Shown here: piece after piece, positions 9,576 to 19,798 of the stretch
Layout of the letters: every line of letters starts with the position of its first letter
Position numbering within the stretch: the first letter of the stretch is position 1
Origin: Pseudomonas graminis
Lineage (GTDB): Bacteria > Pseudomonadota > Gammaproteobacteria > Pseudomonadales > Pseudomonadaceae
Length of the DNA: 64,000 nt
Direction of reading: 5' to 3'
Assembly (NCBI RefSeq): GCF_001705435.1
Contig: NZ_MDEN01000064.1
Span: forward strand, 1 to 64,000
The notes under the pieces: model-generated
What the model was told of the DNA's origin: nothing
The model's database searches: none
Seen by the model: the letters and a program-made list of their open reading frames with translations, nothing else
Position numbers and translations under genes: made by a program

Positions 9576-10322
9576 TCAGCCAAGCTGCTCCAGCACCTCG
9601 TCCGGGATTTCTGCATTGGAATAGACGTTCTGCACATCGTCCAGGTCTTCCAGCATATCGATCAGCTTGAGGACCTTTTCCGCCATGTCCAGATCGAGCA
9701 CCGCACTGGTGGTCGGCTGCATCACGATTTCCGCATCGGCGGGCGTGAAACCAGCGGCTTCCAGCGCATTGCGCACAGCGTAGAAACTGGAGAACGAGGT
9801 GAACACGTCAATGGAGCCGTCTTCGTGGGTCACCACGTCGTCAGCGTCCGCTTCCATGGCAGCTTCAATCAGCGCGTCTTCATCAACGCCCGGTGCAAAG
9901 GATATCTGCCCCTTGCGCTCGAACAGATAGGACACTGAACCGTCAGTCCCCAGGTTGCCACCGCATTTGCTGAACGCATGGCGTACGGCAGCCGCAGTCC
10001 GGTTACGGTTATCGGTCATGGTTTCGACCATGACCGCGACGCCACCGGGGCCGTAACCTTCGTAGCCCAGTTCGACCATGTCATCGGCATCGGCCGCACC
10101 GGCGCCACGAGCGATGGCGCGGTCGATGATATCGCGGCTCATGTTCGCGCCGAGGGCCTTGTCCTGCGCCAGACGCAGACGCGGGTTCGACGCCGGATCA
10201 CCACCGCCCTGACGGGCAGCGACGGTCAGCTCGCGGATCCACTTGGTGAAGATCTTGCCTTTCTTGGCATCCTGACGCTCTTTGCGGTGCTTGATGTTCG
10301 CCCACTTGGAATGACCAGCCAT
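9576..10322 (-). CDS. yebC: YebC/PmpR family DNA-binding transcriptional regulator
   Basis: The 248-aa product from [14 protein letters not shown] matches the YebC family throughout. Family hallmarks include the [12 protein letters not shown] segment and the acidic C-terminal domain. In P. aeruginosa the orthologue PmpR represses pqsR and quorum sensing. More recent work on YebC-type proteins in other organisms points to ribosome-associated roles in translating polyproline stretches. Which role applies here cannot be told from sequence. An in-frame upstream ATG adds 21 non-conserved residues and is rejected. It lies between aspS and ruvC, as in other Pseudomonas. Confidence 0.94.
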   Translation of the reverse strand: MAGHSKWANIKHRKERQDAKKGKIFTKWIRELTVAARQGGGDPASNPRLRLAQDKALGANMSRDIIDRAIARGAGAADADDMVELGYEGYGPGGVAVMVETMTDNRNRTAAAVRHAFSKCGGNLGTDGSVSYLFERKGQISFAPGVDEDALIEAAMEADADDVVTHEDGSIDVFTSFSSFYAVRNALEAAGFTPADAEIVMQPTTSAVLDLDMAEKVLKLIDMLEDLDDVQNVYSNAEIPDEVLEQLG

Positions 10323-10417
10323 AACACGCTCCAAACCTTGAAACACGCACGCCCGCGCTTGATCGCTCAGACGCAGACGCTTCACTCGAATCTGTGCCCG
10401 GAATGGGCGGGGATCAG

Positions 10418-10441
10418 GGCGGACCGAATGGTCGGTCCGCC
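10418..10441 (-). terminator. Strong hairpin after aspS
   Basis: GGCGGACCGA and TCGGTCCGCC form a perfect 10-bp stem with a 4-base loop, 20 bases after the aspS stop. There is no T-run, so it may be a factor-assisted stop or an mRNA-stabilising structure. The terminator call is an inference from position. Confidence 0.5.
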
Positions 10442-10460
10442 GAGCCCCTGTCTACACGGC

Positions 10461-12236
10461 TTACTCGGCCTTCGGCGTCTCGCGCAGGCGGATGTGCAGC
10501 TCACGCAGTGCCTTGGCATCAACCACGCCCGGCGCCTGGGTCATTACGTCCGCAGCACTCTGGGTTTTCGGGAAGGCAATGACTTCACGAATGGACTGAG
10601 CGCCGGTCATCAGCATGACCAGACGATCCAGACCGAACGCCAGACCACCGTGGGGCGGCGCGCCGTACTTCAGCGCATCGAGCAGGAAGCCGAACTTCTC
10701 TTGCTGTTCGTCTTCGGAAATACCCAACAGACGGAACACGGCCTGCTGCATTTCCTTGCGGTGGATACGGATCGAACCGCCGCCCAGCTCAGTGCCGTTC
10801 AACACCATGTCGTAGGCGCGGGACAGCGCCGTCGCAGGGTTGGCTTCGAGCTCTTCAGGGGAGCATTTCGGCGCGGTGAAAGGGTGGTGCAGCGCGGAGA
10901 AGCTGCCGTCGTCGTTCTCTTCGAACATCGGGAAGTCAACGACCCACATCGGTGCCCACTCACAGGTGAGCAGGTTCAGGTCGTGGCCCAGCTTGATGCG
11001 CAGGGCGCCCAGTGCTTCGCTGACGATTTTGAACTTGTCAGCGCCGAAGAACACGATGTCGCCGTCCACTGCACCCACGCGATCAAGGATCACGTTGAGG
11101 TTGGCTTCCGGGATGTTCTTGACGATCGGGGACTGCAGGCCTTCGACGCCCTTGGCGCGCTCGTTGACCTTGATGTAGGCCAGACCTTTGGCGCCATAGA
11201 TGCCAACGAACTTGGTGTACTCATCGATCTTGCTGCGCGGCATGCTCGCGCCGCCGGGAACGCGCAGCGCCGTGACACGGCACTTCGGATCGTTCGCAGG
11301 GCCGCTGAACACCTTGAAGTCCACAGCCTGAAGCTGATCGGCAACGTCAACCAGCTCCAGCGGGTTGCGCAGGTCCGGCTTGTCGGAGCCGTAGCGGCGC
11401 ATGGCTTCTTCGAAGGTCATGTGCGGGAAGTCGTCGAACTCCACATCCAGCACTTCCTTGAAGAGCTTGCGGATCATGGTCTCGGTGATGCCCATGATGT
11501 CCTCTTCGTTGAGGAAGCTGGTCTCGATGTCGATCTGAGTGAACTCAGGCTGACGATCGGCACGCAGGTCTTCGTCGCGGAAGCACTTGGCGATCTGGTA
11601 GTAACGGTCGAAACCGGCAACCATCAGCAGTTGTTTGAACAGCTGAGGCGATTGCGGCAGGGCGAAGAAGCTGCCCGCATGGGTGCGGCTTGGAACCAGA
11701 TAGTCACGGGCGCCTTCGGGCGTGGCGCGGGTGAGGATCGGCGTCTCGACATCCAGGAAGCCGTTGCCGTCCAGGAAGCCACGGATGCTCGAGGTAATAC
11801 GCGAGCGAAGACGCAGCTTTTCAGCCATCTCCGGACGACGCAGGTCGATGAAGCGATAACGCAGGCGGGTTTCTTCGCCGACGTCGGAGTATTCGTTGAG
11901 CGGGAACGGCGGGGTTTCCGACTCGTTGAGCACTTCGAGCTCGTAGCCCAGCACTTCGATCGCGCCCGACGCCATGTTCGGGTTGACGGCGCCGGCAGGA
12001 CGCGCGCGCACCTTACCGGTCAGCTTGACCACGTATTCACTGCGAACACGGTCGGCGATGGCGAAGGTGTCAGCACGATCCGGATCGAAAACCACTTGGG
12101 CCAGACCTTCACGATCGCGAATGTCGAGGAAAATCACCCCCCCGTGGTCGCGACGGCGATGGACCCATCCGCAAAGGGTAATTTCCTGACCTTCCAGGCT
12201 CTCGTTCAGTTGGCCGCAATAATGGCTGCGCATCAT
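10461..12236 (-). CDS. aspS: Aspartyl-tRNA synthetase (probably Asp/Asn-type)
   Basis: This class II synthetase charges tRNA-Asp, and in Pseudomonas also tRNA-Asn for later amidation. From [10 protein letters not shown] it is 591 aa. It has the N-terminal anticodon-binding OB fold, catalytic motifs including [18 protein letters not shown] (motif 2 region) and [11 protein letters not shown] (motif 3), and the bacterial GAD insertion. His31 and Gly82 match the positions I recall as marking the non-discriminating P. aeruginosa enzyme. A longer frame starting 24 codons upstream is not family-like. Confidence 0.96.
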   Translation of the reverse strand: MMRSHYCGQLNESLEGQEITLCGWVHRRRDHGGVIFLDIRDREGLAQVVFDPDRADTFAIADRVRSEYVVKLTGKVRARPAGAVNPNMASGAIEVLGYELEVLNESETPPFPLNEYSDVGEETRLRYRFIDLRRPEMAEKLRLRSRITSSIRGFLDGNGFLDVETPILTRATPEGARDYLVPSRTHAGSFFALPQSPQLFKQLLMVAGFDRYYQIAKCFRDEDLRADRQPEFTQIDIETSFLNEEDIMGITETMIRKLFKEVLDVEFDDFPHMTFEEAMRRYGSDKPDLRNPLELVDVADQLQAVDFKVFSGPANDPKCRVTALRVPGGASMPRSKIDEYTKFVGIYGAKGLAYIKVNERAKGVEGLQSPIVKNIPEANLNVILDRVGAVDGDIVFFGADKFKIVSEALGALRIKLGHDLNLLTCEWAPMWVVDFPMFEENDDGSFSALHHPFTAPKCSPEELEANPATALSRAYDMVLNGTELGGGSIRIHRKEMQQAVFRLLGISEDEQQEKFGFLLDALKYGAPPHGGLAFGLDRLVMLMTGAQSIREVIAFPKTQSAADVMTQAPGVVDAKALRELHIRLRETPKAE

Positions 12237-12498
12237 GATCGTGTGTTCACTTCTCGTAATTCGGAATTCGATGGAGCTTTCGCCCGTCGCCGGTGCAAGG
12301 GTGCGCAAGCTTTGGCATGCAGTCCGACCTGACGGTCAGTTCCTGCCTTCCACAGTAAGGCGGGGGATTATATAGGGATAATCATCGCTGTGCAGCCGCG
12401 CAGCCCGATACCGGGCAAGAAGATGTCGGCGCGGCGCGTGGATGGCGCGGTGCCGCCAGCGAATGCAGGCCCGCCGCAACGGGCCCGCTGAAATCAGG

Positions 12499-12846
12499 TC
12501 ATGTCGGGGACGGCGTCAACCGCAGGCCCTCGGCACTCAATACGTGCGCTACGCACACGACGCGGATCAGACCGCTGAAGTTCTTGACGCCGCCGTAACG
12601 CAGATGAACCTCGCGATCGACGTAGGACAGCACGGCATTGATGGAGCAATCGTTGAATCGGGCCATTTCGGACAGAATATTCCAGTACACCTCCTCAAGT
12701 CGCAGGCACGTGGCCAGCCCATTGAGCCTCACCGATCTAGCGTGCGGCTGGGCGAGGCTCATGTTGAAATTTTCGATAAAAGGGTCGCCCCGGGCGTTCA
12801 GACACTGGGTCGGCTCCCATCCCTCTCGGGCAGTATTCAGGTTCAT
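12499..12846 (-). CDS. Ribbon-helix-helix domain protein
   Basis: The 115-aa product from MNLNTAREGWEP resembles the RHH_4-type ribbon-helix-helix family. The segment RSVRLNGLATCLRLEEVYWN is the strand-helix part, followed by a second helix (MARFNDCSINAVLSYVDRE). Such proteins are small dimeric DNA-binding regulators, but no target is known here. The start is supported by AAGGGGG six bases upstream. A longer frame starts at 13011 but passes through this site and has no family-like sequence. It stands alone on the minus strand downstream of the dps gene. Confidence 0.75.
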   Translation of the reverse strand: MNLNTAREGWEPTQCLNARGDPFIENFNMSLAQPHARSVRLNGLATCLRLEEVYWNILSEMARFNDCSINAVLSYVDREVHLRYGGVKNFSGLIRVVCVAHVLSAEGLRLTPSPT

Positions 12847-13282
12847 GCAGGTCCCCCTTGTTGCGATTACGGATTTGGCATCGGCACCTTCGCAATCAGT
12901 TGAAAAGAGGTGTCTATCAAGCCGTATTCCAAAAGGCGCAACCAGCAGAAGGAGCACTCTGAACCTGTAGGAGATCGCCACGCTGCAGGGGTGATTTTCG
13001 AGAGGCGGCAAACGGCCCAGACCCTATCTCCCTCGGGGTGTTAGATATGTATTTTTTGCCGATTTATTTCGTCCCGTTCAGCCGACGACTGCAGTCAGCC
13101 CGACTCGACAAACTCGGCGAACGCGTTTTACAGATGAGCGCGATGAGCGGAGGGATTTGACACAGAGGATGAATCAGGAGGGGACAGCGGTGCGAGGCGG
13201 GTAGCGGCAGTGCGGAGCGGGCACTCGTTACGTTGCCCGCGCCTGTGTTTCGTTGATCAGTTGTCGCTTACTGCGTGTCTGA
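12847..13282. other. Intergenic stretch between RHH gene and dps
   Basis: About 430 bases lie between the RHH start codon and the dps stop codon. The part near the RHH gene should hold its promoter, but no clear -35/-10 pair was found. No convincing gene is seen. The open frames here are short and lack ribosome binding sites. Confidence 0.4.
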
Positions 13283-13756
13283 TTACTGGGTTTCCAGCAT
13301 CGAGCGCAGCATCCAGGCCGTTTTCTCATGCACTTGCATGCGCTGGGTCAGCAAGTCCGCCGTTGGCTCGTCGCTCACTTTGTCCAGCAACGGGAAGATG
13401 CCCCGTGCCGTACGGGTGACCGCTTCCTGCCCCTGAACCAGCGAACGAATCATGTCCTCGGCCGCAGGTACGCCCTCTTCTTCCTTGATCGACGACAAAC
13501 GTGCATAGGTCGAATAGGTACCCGGGGCCGGGAATCCCAGTGCGCGGATACGTTCAGCGATCTGATCCACCGCCAGCGCCAGTTCGTTGTATTGCTCTTC
13601 AAACATCAGGTGCAGCGTACGGAAAGCCGGGCCAGTCACGTTCCAGTGAAAGTTATGGGTTTTCAGATACAACACGTAGGTGTCTGCCAGCAGGCGGGAA
13701 AGACCGTCCACGATGGACTTGCGGTCTTCTTCGCTGATGCCGATATCGATTGCCAT
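13283..13756 (-). CDS. Dps family ferritin-like protein
   Basis: Dps-type mini-ferritins oxidise and store iron and protect DNA under oxidative or starvation stress. The 157-aa product carries the family signature [13 protein letters not shown] near residues 33-45, with downstream acidic residues [19 protein letters not shown] that complete the dimer-interface ferroxidase site. The protein lacks a long lysine-rich N-terminal tail, so direct DNA binding is uncertain. It corresponds in position to P. aeruginosa PA0962, next to the cold-shock membrane protein gene. A perfect ANR-type palindrome lies about 190 bases upstream. Confidence 0.93.
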   Translation of the reverse strand: MAIDIGISEEDRKSIVDGLSRLLADTYVLYLKTHNFHWNVTGPAFRTLHLMFEEQYNELALAVDQIAERIRALGFPAPGTYSTYARLSSIKEEEGVPAAEDMIRSLVQGQEAVTRTARGIFPLLDKVSDEPTADLLTQRMQVHEKTAWMLRSMLETQ

Positions 13757-14180
13757 GTTCAGCCCTCTTCTATGATGGTTTTTTTAAACGACTGCCGACC
13801 ACTCTATCAAGACCATTGACCCTGCGCAGCCATCTGTCGGGATTAGTTCGGCCACGACGGCCGCGGTCAGACCCGCTTCATTTAATAGCAACGATCGGCG
13901 TGACGGTTTGTTTATGGCGGCCGCTCTGGAACGAGCTTTTGATCGCAATCAAAAAAAACCGGCATACGGCGGCAATCATCCGCCTGCACGGGCGCTAAGC
14001 GCTTGATTTGAGTAGCTCTCGGCTTTGCTGTTAAATACAGACGCGCTGCCACCAAAGTGCCGTCCGGCGGCAGTGCATAGGCAGGACCGACACTCGTGCA
14101 TCACGCCTCCCTTTTTTCCCGAAGCGTACCGAAGGTCACCCGCTATTTCCTTGTGATCCATCTTAATGTGAGTCATCGAA
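13757..14180. other. Divergent intergenic region dps / membrane cold-shock gene
   Basis: This 424-base stretch separates two divergently transcribed genes. It contains the ANR-type box at 13939-13952 and AT-rich tracts. The small open frames that cross it on either strand have no conserved sequence or ribosome binding site and are not called. Confidence 0.5.
13939..13952. promoter_or_regulatory. ANR/FNR-type binding site
   Basis: TTGATCGCAATCAA is a perfect match to the consensus TTGAT-N4-ATCAA. Read toward dps (minus strand), a CATAAA hexamer lies about 30 bases from the box centre. That matches a class II (-41.5) activated promoter, so oxygen-limited control of dps is the best inference. 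No equally good -10 is seen toward the cold-shock gene. Confidence 0.6.
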
Positions 14181-14786
14181 ATGTTGAAAATAGTCCACCT
14201 GCTAACGGGCGCAGCTGCCCTGCTGCTGTCTTTCATCCCCAGCCTGCGTAGTGAAGCGCTGTCTTCTTACCTGTCCCAACCGGATGCGCTGTACCTGGCG
14301 CTCTTCGGCCTCATCAACCTGGTGCTCGCGCCAGTGATTCCCTACTGGAATAAAGGTCCACGTCATCAATTGCAAAACCTGGTCAGCGGCTTGCTCGTCC
14401 TGGCCGTCGTGCTTCAAATCCTCACGCTGGTCGTTCCACTTGAAACCATCGCCGGCCAACCGGCCGTTCTGGTCAGTCTGCTCGCTGTCGTGGTTGCCGT
14501 GGCATTGCACCTGGCTGTCAGCTTTTATCGCTCCTCTCCCGCGCCCGCCGCGCAGTCCCAGGACTTGGGCAACCGCGATACCGGCACGGTAAAGTGGTTC
14601 AACACCTCCAAAGGCTTCGGATTCATTTCCCGTGATTCGGGCGATGATATCTTCGTGCACTTTCGCGCTATCCGCGGTGAAGGTCACCGCGTTCTGGTCG
14701 AAGGCCAGCGTGTCGAGTTTTCGGTGATGAACCGCGACAAAGGCCTGCAAGCGGAAGACGTCATCGCTGCGCTCCCGCGCCGTTAA
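14181..14786 (+). CDS. Membrane protein with C-terminal cold-shock domain
   Basis: The 201-aa product is a fusion. The N-terminal part (about 1-115) has four hydrophobic segments (about 5-22, 36-54, 67-87, 93-115). After a short Ser/Ala/Pro linker, the C-terminal part (134-201) is a complete cold-shock domain with RNP1 KGFGFI at 144-149 and RNP2 IFVHF at 157-161. It would place a single-strand nucleic-acid-binding domain on the inner membrane, probably on the cytoplasmic side. It matches P. aeruginosa PA0961 in position and design. No function is established. A hairpin terminator follows. Confidence 0.9.
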   Translation: MLKIVHLLTGAAALLLSFIPSLRSEALSSYLSQPDALYLALFGLINLVLAPVIPYWNKGPRHQLQNLVSGLLVLAVVLQILTLVVPLETIAGQPAVLVSLLAVVVAVALHLAVSFYRSSPAPAAQSQDLGNRDTGTVKWFNTSKGFGFISRDSGDDIFVHFRAIRGEGHRVLVEGQRVEFSVMNRDKGLQAEDVIAALPRR

Positions 14787-14797
14787 CGTCGCCGCAT

Positions 14798-14830
14798 AAA
14801 AAAACCGCGCTCACAGGCGCGGTTTTTTTT
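14798..14830 (+). terminator. Rho-independent terminator
   Basis: AAAAACCGCGC and GCGCGGTTTTT form a strong stem with a short loop, followed by a T-run. It ends the membrane cold-shock gene and, because it is A-rich on the left, may also stop slyX transcripts from the other strand. Confidence 0.9.
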
Positions 14831-14862
14831 GGCTGAAATTCCTGCCCTTAGCGCCCTTTCCC

Positions 14863-15069
14863 TTAATAGTGAGGGGGACGCGAGTCTTCAGCAAAGCCGT
14901 CGCCCTGCCCGCCCATTTCCTCCTGACGCTTGATCAGGGCGGCGATCTGTAATTCCAGACGATCAAGGCTGCGCTGCTGGGCAACCAATACGTCGTTGAG
15001 GGCCTGAATCGTATCGTCCTGAAAAGCCAGTCGACTTTCCAGCTCCATGACCCGAGATTCGAGCTCCAT
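14863..15069 (-). CDS. slyX: SlyX family protein
   Basis: SlyX is a small coiled-coil protein of unknown function. The 68-aa product has heptad-like sequence ([19 protein letters not shown]) and the conserved acidic-aromatic tail ending SRPPHY. AAGGAGG lies seven bases upstream of the ATG. It begins two bases after the HIT gene stop and is probably co-transcribed with it. Confidence 0.9.
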   Translation of the reverse strand: MELESRVMELESRLAFQDDTIQALNDVLVAQQRSLDRLELQIAALIKRQEEMGGQGDGFAEDSRPPHY

Positions 15070-15071
15070 GG

Positions 15072-15497
15072 TCAGTCCTCCTTAAAGGTGAATGCTTCGG
15101 TCAATTCCGACTTCAGTAGCGTGGTAATCCGGGCCACCTCCTCCGCCGAGTAAGGCTTGGCGGGGTGCTTGCCCCACACCGGCGCAGGCCAGGCCGCGTC
15201 GCCGACCCGGCGAACGATGACGTGCATATGCAGCTGATTGACCACATTTCCCAAGGCTGCAACGTTCATTTTGTCGGCCTTGAAAGTACGATCAAGTACG
15301 GCCGAGAGGTAGGTGGTTTCCCTCCACAACTGGGCCTGCTCCGTCTCTGAAAGCTGAAACACTTCACTGATGTCCGGACGCTTTGGCACCAGGATGAACC
15401 ATGGGTAATTGGAATCATTCGACAGCAGCAGCGTGCACAGCGGGAAATCGCCAATCGGCAGTGTGTCTTGCAGCAAGCGCGGATCCAGAACAAACAC
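15072..15497 (-). CDS. HIT domain-containing hydrolase
   Basis: HIT proteins hydrolyse or transfer nucleoside phosphates, for example dinucleoside polyphosphates. The 141-aa product has the triad region [10 protein letters not shown] near residues 85-94. The middle histidine (the expected nucleophile) and the last histidine are present, while the first position of HxHxHxx is glutamine. The start is GTG with AGGAG seven bases upstream. Its substrate cannot be assigned. It lies directly before slyX, as in P. aeruginosa (PA0959-PA0960). Confidence 0.87.
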   Translation of the reverse strand: MFVLDPRLLQDTLPIGDFPLCTLLLSNDSNYPWFILVPKRPDISEVFQLSETEQAQLWRETTYLSAVLDRTFKADKMNVAALGNVVNQLHMHVIVRRVGDAAWPAPVWGKHPAKPYSAEEVARITTLLKSELTEAFTFKED

Positions 15498-16479
15498 GTT
15501 GATACTCCTGATCGCCGATTAGATTTAATGAGCCAAGTCACTGGCCCCGATGGAGGCCTTGGGATAGGGAAGGATACTCGTGAATTCCGCGTGATTCATC
15601 TGGCACGGCGGTTCAAGGCATTTTGCGGATTTGGTGTTGATCGGCGAGCAGTACGCGCCCGCGTCGCACCAGAAGCGCGCATAAAAAACCGCAGCGCACG
15701 CTCATGAAGCAGATCAAGGCCCGCGTTGATCGCTGCAAATCAAGCACCGGATTTCGGACAAACCCTTTGAACTCGGGCCTCACGCTCAATTTTAGACACT
15801 GACCCTACCGGCATAACGCTTTGCATCAAGCCGACTCCGATCCGAGAGAACCAAACGCAGGCAACTTCGCCGGACGACGCACCAAAAAGACTCAGATGAG
15901 GCGCGAATATGTGACAGCTATCCGCGATTTACCCACTCCGGAGGGGTAACAGGTAACGCCAGTGACATTTGCCCGCGTTATCCTCAAGGCAACTGATGTT
16001 ACAAAGCAGGCTATCTAAAATATTTTTATCGTTTTAATTCAGTGGGTTAAGGGCTACATCGAATGTTTCCTCACCGCTTTCGACATTTTTTTCATGTTCG
16101 TCGAAATTTTGTGCACGGTTGTTGCTTTGTCACACACAAGCTTGAAGACGAGCGCGTCGAAAGACAGGCCGGACCCGAACGGACTCAGCGTCGTTTGACA
16201 AGGTAGCTGGAGCGGCTGGATTCGATGAGTGATGAATGAATTCAGCGTCCACAGTGACCCGGTAGCGCACGGTTGAATAAACAGGGGCTGTTCAGTAGCG
16301 ACATGGACAAAGCTGGCGGCGACAAGGCCGTAAAGAAACTGAAAGGATAGGTTTGTCACTATCGCCAATAATGTCAGCGTGTTGTAGATTTCGCCGACAC
16401 CAAAAAGAAAGAAGCCGGCCATATAAAAAAACAGGTGGACGGCAGTACTCTTCTTAAAAACCAAAGGAGCAAAGTCACG
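15498..16479. other. Long intergenic region upstream of the OprD-family gene
   Basis: About 980 bases separate the HIT gene from the porin start codon. No open frame here has family-like sequence or a good ribosome binding site. A 340-codon minus-strand frame that extends into the porin is treated as a shadow. The AT-rich part (about 16000-16160) and the A-rich leader just before the porin probably hold promoter and 5' UTR elements. An unannotated sRNA is possible but not demonstrated. Confidence 0.5.
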
Positions 16480-17826
16480 ATGAGAGTGATGAAGTGGAGC
16501 GCAATCGCACTGGCAGTTACTGCAGCCAGCACCCAATTGGCATCGGCTGCGGCATTCGTAAGCGATCAGTCCGAAGCAACTGGTTTTGTAGAGGGGAGCA
16601 AGCTCGACGTTAAGGCTCGTAACTACTACTTCAACCGCCACATCCTGCACGACGAAGGTCGCAAAGACCAACGTGACTGGACTCAGGGATTCTGGGGCAA
16701 CTTCACTTCGGGTTACACCCAGGGTCTGATCGGCGTAGGTGTCGACGCCTTTGGTTACGCAGGCTTCAAACTCAGCGGCGACGACAAGCACTCGGGTTCT
16801 GGCAACCTGACGCTGGACACCACACCCAATTCCGACGGCTTCCGCGACAACCACGACAGCTTCGGCAAAGCCGGTGCCGCCGCCAAGTTCCGGATTTCCA
16901 AAACCGAACTCAAGATCGGGGACATGCAGCCTCAGAACCCAGTGTTCGCGGTGGGTGGCTCTCGCTTGTTGCCACAGACTGCCAGCGGCCTGAGCCTGCA
17001 GAGCAGCGAGATCAAAGGTCTCGATGTTGAAGCCGGGCATTTCTATTCGGGCACCAGCCAGAACGATACCAGCCATGATGGCGGCATTTTTGCAACTTAC
17101 GCAGCGGTGGAAGCGAAAACTGCCGACTTCGGCGGTGGTAAATACTCCATCACCGACAATCTGGGCGTTGGTTTCTACTACGCCAAATTGGAAGACGTTT
17201 GGAACCAGTACTACGGCAACATCAACTACGCGCTGCCTTTAACTGACGACCAAGCCCTGGCGTTCGACTTCAACATCTACAACACAAAAGATACCGGCAG
17301 TGCCAAAGCTGGCACTATCAGCAACACCGCATGGTCGGGCTCGGCTGCTTACTCCTTCCTGGCTGCGCATACGTTGACACTGGCGTTCCAGAAAGTTAAC
17401 GGTGATACGCCGTTCGACTACATCGGTATCGGCGACAATAATAAAGGCGGCGACTCGATCTTCCTTGCGAACTCGATTCAATACTCCGACTTCAACGCCC
17501 CGGGCGAGAGATCGTGGCAAGGTCGTTACGACCTGAACATGGCGCCCTACGGTGTGGCCGGCCTGAGCTTCATGGCCCGTTACGTCAGCGGTACCAACAT
17601 TGATGGTACTCATACTCCATCCAACAGCTCTTACACCGGTCTTTATGGTGCTGACGGCAGCCACCACGAAACCAACGTCGAGGCCAAATACGTCGTTCAA
17701 GCTGGCCCGGCCAAAGACCTGTCGTTCCGTATTCGTCAAGCGTGGCACCGCGCCAATGCCGACGAAGGCGAAGGTGATATCAACGAGTTCCGTCTGATCG
17801 TCGACTACCCGATTTCGGTCCTGTAA
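16480..17826 (+). CDS. OprD family outer-membrane porin
   Basis: OprD-family porins are 18-stranded barrels for basic amino acids, small peptides or carboxylates. The product is 448 aa from MRVMKWSAIAL, with a signal peptide of about 25 residues (ending LASA). It has the family N-terminus FVSDQSEATGFVEGSKLDVK and the conserved C-terminal strand EFRLIVDYPISVL. AAGGAG lies ten bases upstream of the chosen ATG. Its position before proS matches P. aeruginosa oprD (PA0958). Paralogues are many, so the substrate is left open. A terminator follows. Confidence 0.93.
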   Translation: MRVMKWSAIALAVTAASTQLASAAAFVSDQSEATGFVEGSKLDVKARNYYFNRHILHDEGRKDQRDWTQGFWGNFTSGYTQGLIGVGVDAFGYAGFKLSGDDKHSGSGNLTLDTTPNSDGFRDNHDSFGKAGAAAKFRISKTELKIGDMQPQNPVFAVGGSRLLPQTASGLSLQSSEIKGLDVEAGHFYSGTSQNDTSHDGGIFATYAAVEAKTADFGGGKYSITDNLGVGFYYAKLEDVWNQYYGNINYALPLTDDQALAFDFNIYNTKDTGSAKAGTISNTAWSGSAAYSFLAAHTLTLAFQKVNGDTPFDYIGIGDNNKGGDSIFLANSIQYSDFNAPGERSWQGRYDLNMAPYGVAGLSFMARYVSGTNIDGTHTPSNSSYTGLYGADGSHHETNVEAKYVVQAGPAKDLSFRIRQAWHRANADEGEGDINEFRLIVDYPISVL

Positions 17827-17849
17827 TCGCACTGTCTGACACTCGTTAT

Positions 17850-17881
17850 CGAAAAGCCCGGCCTTCGCGCCGGGCTTTTTC
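17850..17881 (+). terminator. Rho-independent terminator of the porin gene
   Basis: AAAAGCCCGGC and GCCGGGCTTTT form an 11-bp stem around CTTCGC, followed by T residues, 24 bases after the porin stop. Confidence 0.92.
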
Positions 17882-17999
17882 ATGGGCGCACGGTTGACAA
17901 TCCCTCCCCTTGCGGCGCCCGTCCGGCCTGTACTCAGCGATACCACCACCGTACAATGCCGGGTCATTTCCCAGTCACCGCAACCGACAACGGCCGACC

Positions 18000-19715
18000 A
18001 TGCGTACCAGTCAATATTTGCTCGCCACACAGAAAGAAACGCCATCCGATGCGGTCGTGATCAGCCATCAGCTGATGCTTCGTGCCGGCATGATTCGCAA
18101 ACTTGCCTCCGGTCTCTACACCTGGCTCCCCATGGGCCTGCGGGTATTGCGCAAGGTCGAAGCGGTGGTTCGTGAAGAGATGAACGCAGCGGGCGCGCTG
18201 GAAGTATTGATGCCGGGCATTCAACCGGCAGAGCTTTGGCAGGAATCAGGCCGCTGGGAACAGTACGGCCCTGAGCTGTTGCGCCTGAAAGACCGTCATG
18301 ATCGCGAATTCTGCGCGGGCCCGACCCACGAAGAAGTCATCACCGATCTGGCCCGCAACGAGCTCAACAGCTATAAACAGCTGCCGATTAACATGTACCA
18401 GATCCAGACCAAATTCCGTGACGAAATCCGCCCGCGCTTCGGTTTGATGCGCGGCCGCGAATTCATCATGAAGGACGCCTATTCCTTCCATGCGACCCAG
18501 GATTCCCTTCAGGAAACCTACGACCGTATGCATCAGGCGTACTGCAACGTGTTTACCCGCCTGGGCCTGAACTTCCGCCCTGTGGTGGCTGACAACGGCT
18601 CCATTGGTGGTGCGGGCTCCCATGAGTTCCACGTACTGGCGGAGTCCGGCGAAGACGACATCGTATTCAGCGACACCTCCGACTACGCCGCCAACATCGA
18701 AAAAGCCGAAGCCATTCCGCGCGAGGCCAGCCGCCCTGCCCCGACCGAAGAACTGCGCCTTGTCGACACCCCCGACGCCAAGACCATCGCGGCCTTAGTC
18801 GAGCAGTTCAATCTGCCGATCGAAAAGACCGTCAAGACCCTCGTTGTGCATGCTGCCGAGGAAGGCAAGCTGATTGCGCTGATCATCCGTGGCGATCACG
18901 AGCTCAACGAAATCAAGGCGTCCAATCTGGAGCAAGTCGCCAGCCCGCTGGTCATGGCCTCCGAAGCCGAACTGCGTGACGCCATCGGCGCCGGCGCGGG
19001 CTCCCTCGGCCCGCTGAATCTGCCGCTGCCGTGCATCATCGACCGCTCGGTGGAGCTGATGAGCGACTTCGGCATTGGCGCGAACATCGATGACAAGCAC
19101 TACTTCGGCGTCAACTGGGAGCGGGACCTGCCGGTTCCGGCCGTGGCTGACCTGCGTAACGTCGTCGCCGGCGACCCAAGCCCTGACGGTCAGGGCAATG
19201 TGATCATCAAGCGCGGCATCGAAGTCGGGCACATCTTCCAGCTGGGCACCCAGTACAGCGACGCGATGAAGTGCCAGGTGCTGGGCGAGAACGGCAAGCC
19301 GGTCACCCTGACCATGGGTTGCTACGGCATTGGTGTGTCCCGCGTTGTGGCGGCTGCGATCGAGCAGAACAACGACGCAAACGGCATTATCTGGAGCGAC
19401 GCGCTCGCGCCTTTCCAGATCGCCCTCGTGCCGCTGCGCTACGAAACCGATGCAGTCAAAGAGGCAACCGACAAGCTGTACGCCGAACTGACGGCGGCGG
19501 GCTTCGAAGTGCTGCTGGACGATCGCGACAAGAAGACCAGCCCTGGGATCAAGTTCGCCGACATGGAACTGATCGGCATTCCGCATCGCATCGTGGTCAG
19601 TGACCGTGGCCTTGCCGAGGGCAACCTCGAATACAAGAGCCGCATCGAAGCCGAAGCGCAGGCCCTGCCTGTTGCCGATGTGTTGTCTTTCATCAAGGAC
19701 CGGATCAAGCGCTGA
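18000..19715 (+). CDS. proS: Prolyl-tRNA synthetase
   Basis: ProRS charges tRNA-Pro. The 571-aa product from [14 protein letters not shown] is the bacterial form, with class II motifs ([15 protein letters not shown] region, motif 2 [12 protein letters not shown], motif 3 [13 protein letters not shown]). A YbaK-like editing insertion lies at about 225-410 and clears Ala-tRNA-Pro. An in-frame ATG 30 codons upstream gives non-conserved sequence. It is transcribed in the same direction as the porin but is separated from it by a terminator. Confidence 0.97.
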   Translation: MRTSQYLLATQKETPSDAVVISHQLMLRAGMIRKLASGLYTWLPMGLRVLRKVEAVVREEMNAAGALEVLMPGIQPAELWQESGRWEQYGPELLRLKDRHDREFCAGPTHEEVITDLARNELNSYKQLPINMYQIQTKFRDEIRPRFGLMRGREFIMKDAYSFHATQDSLQETYDRMHQAYCNVFTRLGLNFRPVVADNGSIGGAGSHEFHVLAESGEDDIVFSDTSDYAANIEKAEAIPREASRPAPTEELRLVDTPDAKTIAALVEQFNLPIEKTVKTLVVHAAEEGKLIALIIRGDHELNEIKASNLEQVASPLVMASEAELRDAIGAGAGSLGPLNLPLPCIIDRSVELMSDFGIGANIDDKHYFGVNWERDLPVPAVADLRNVVAGDPSPDGQGNVIIKRGIEVGHIFQLGTQYSDAMKCQVLGENGKPVTLTMGCYGIGVSRVVAAAIEQNNDANGIIWSDALAPFQIALVPLRYETDAVKEATDKLYAELTAAGFEVLLDDRDKKTSPGIKFADMELIGIPHRIVVSDRGLAEGNLEYKSRIEAEAQALPVADVLSFIKDRIKR

Positions 19716-19798
19716 CCGGATGGCGCGCCTGCGATTGTGCAGGCGCGCTTTCATCCGCCACGCCTCTGCGATGCGCCTTACCTGCACCTAGAGATCTC

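Noticed and set aside
9978..12332. 784-codon plus-strand ORF
   Set aside because: It lies antisense to yebC and aspS. Its length results from the GC-rich codon usage of those genes, and the protein is compositionally odd.
16054..17076. 340-codon minus-strand ORF
   Set aside because: More than half is antisense to the porin gene, and the remainder in the intergenic region has no family-like sequence or ribosome binding site.
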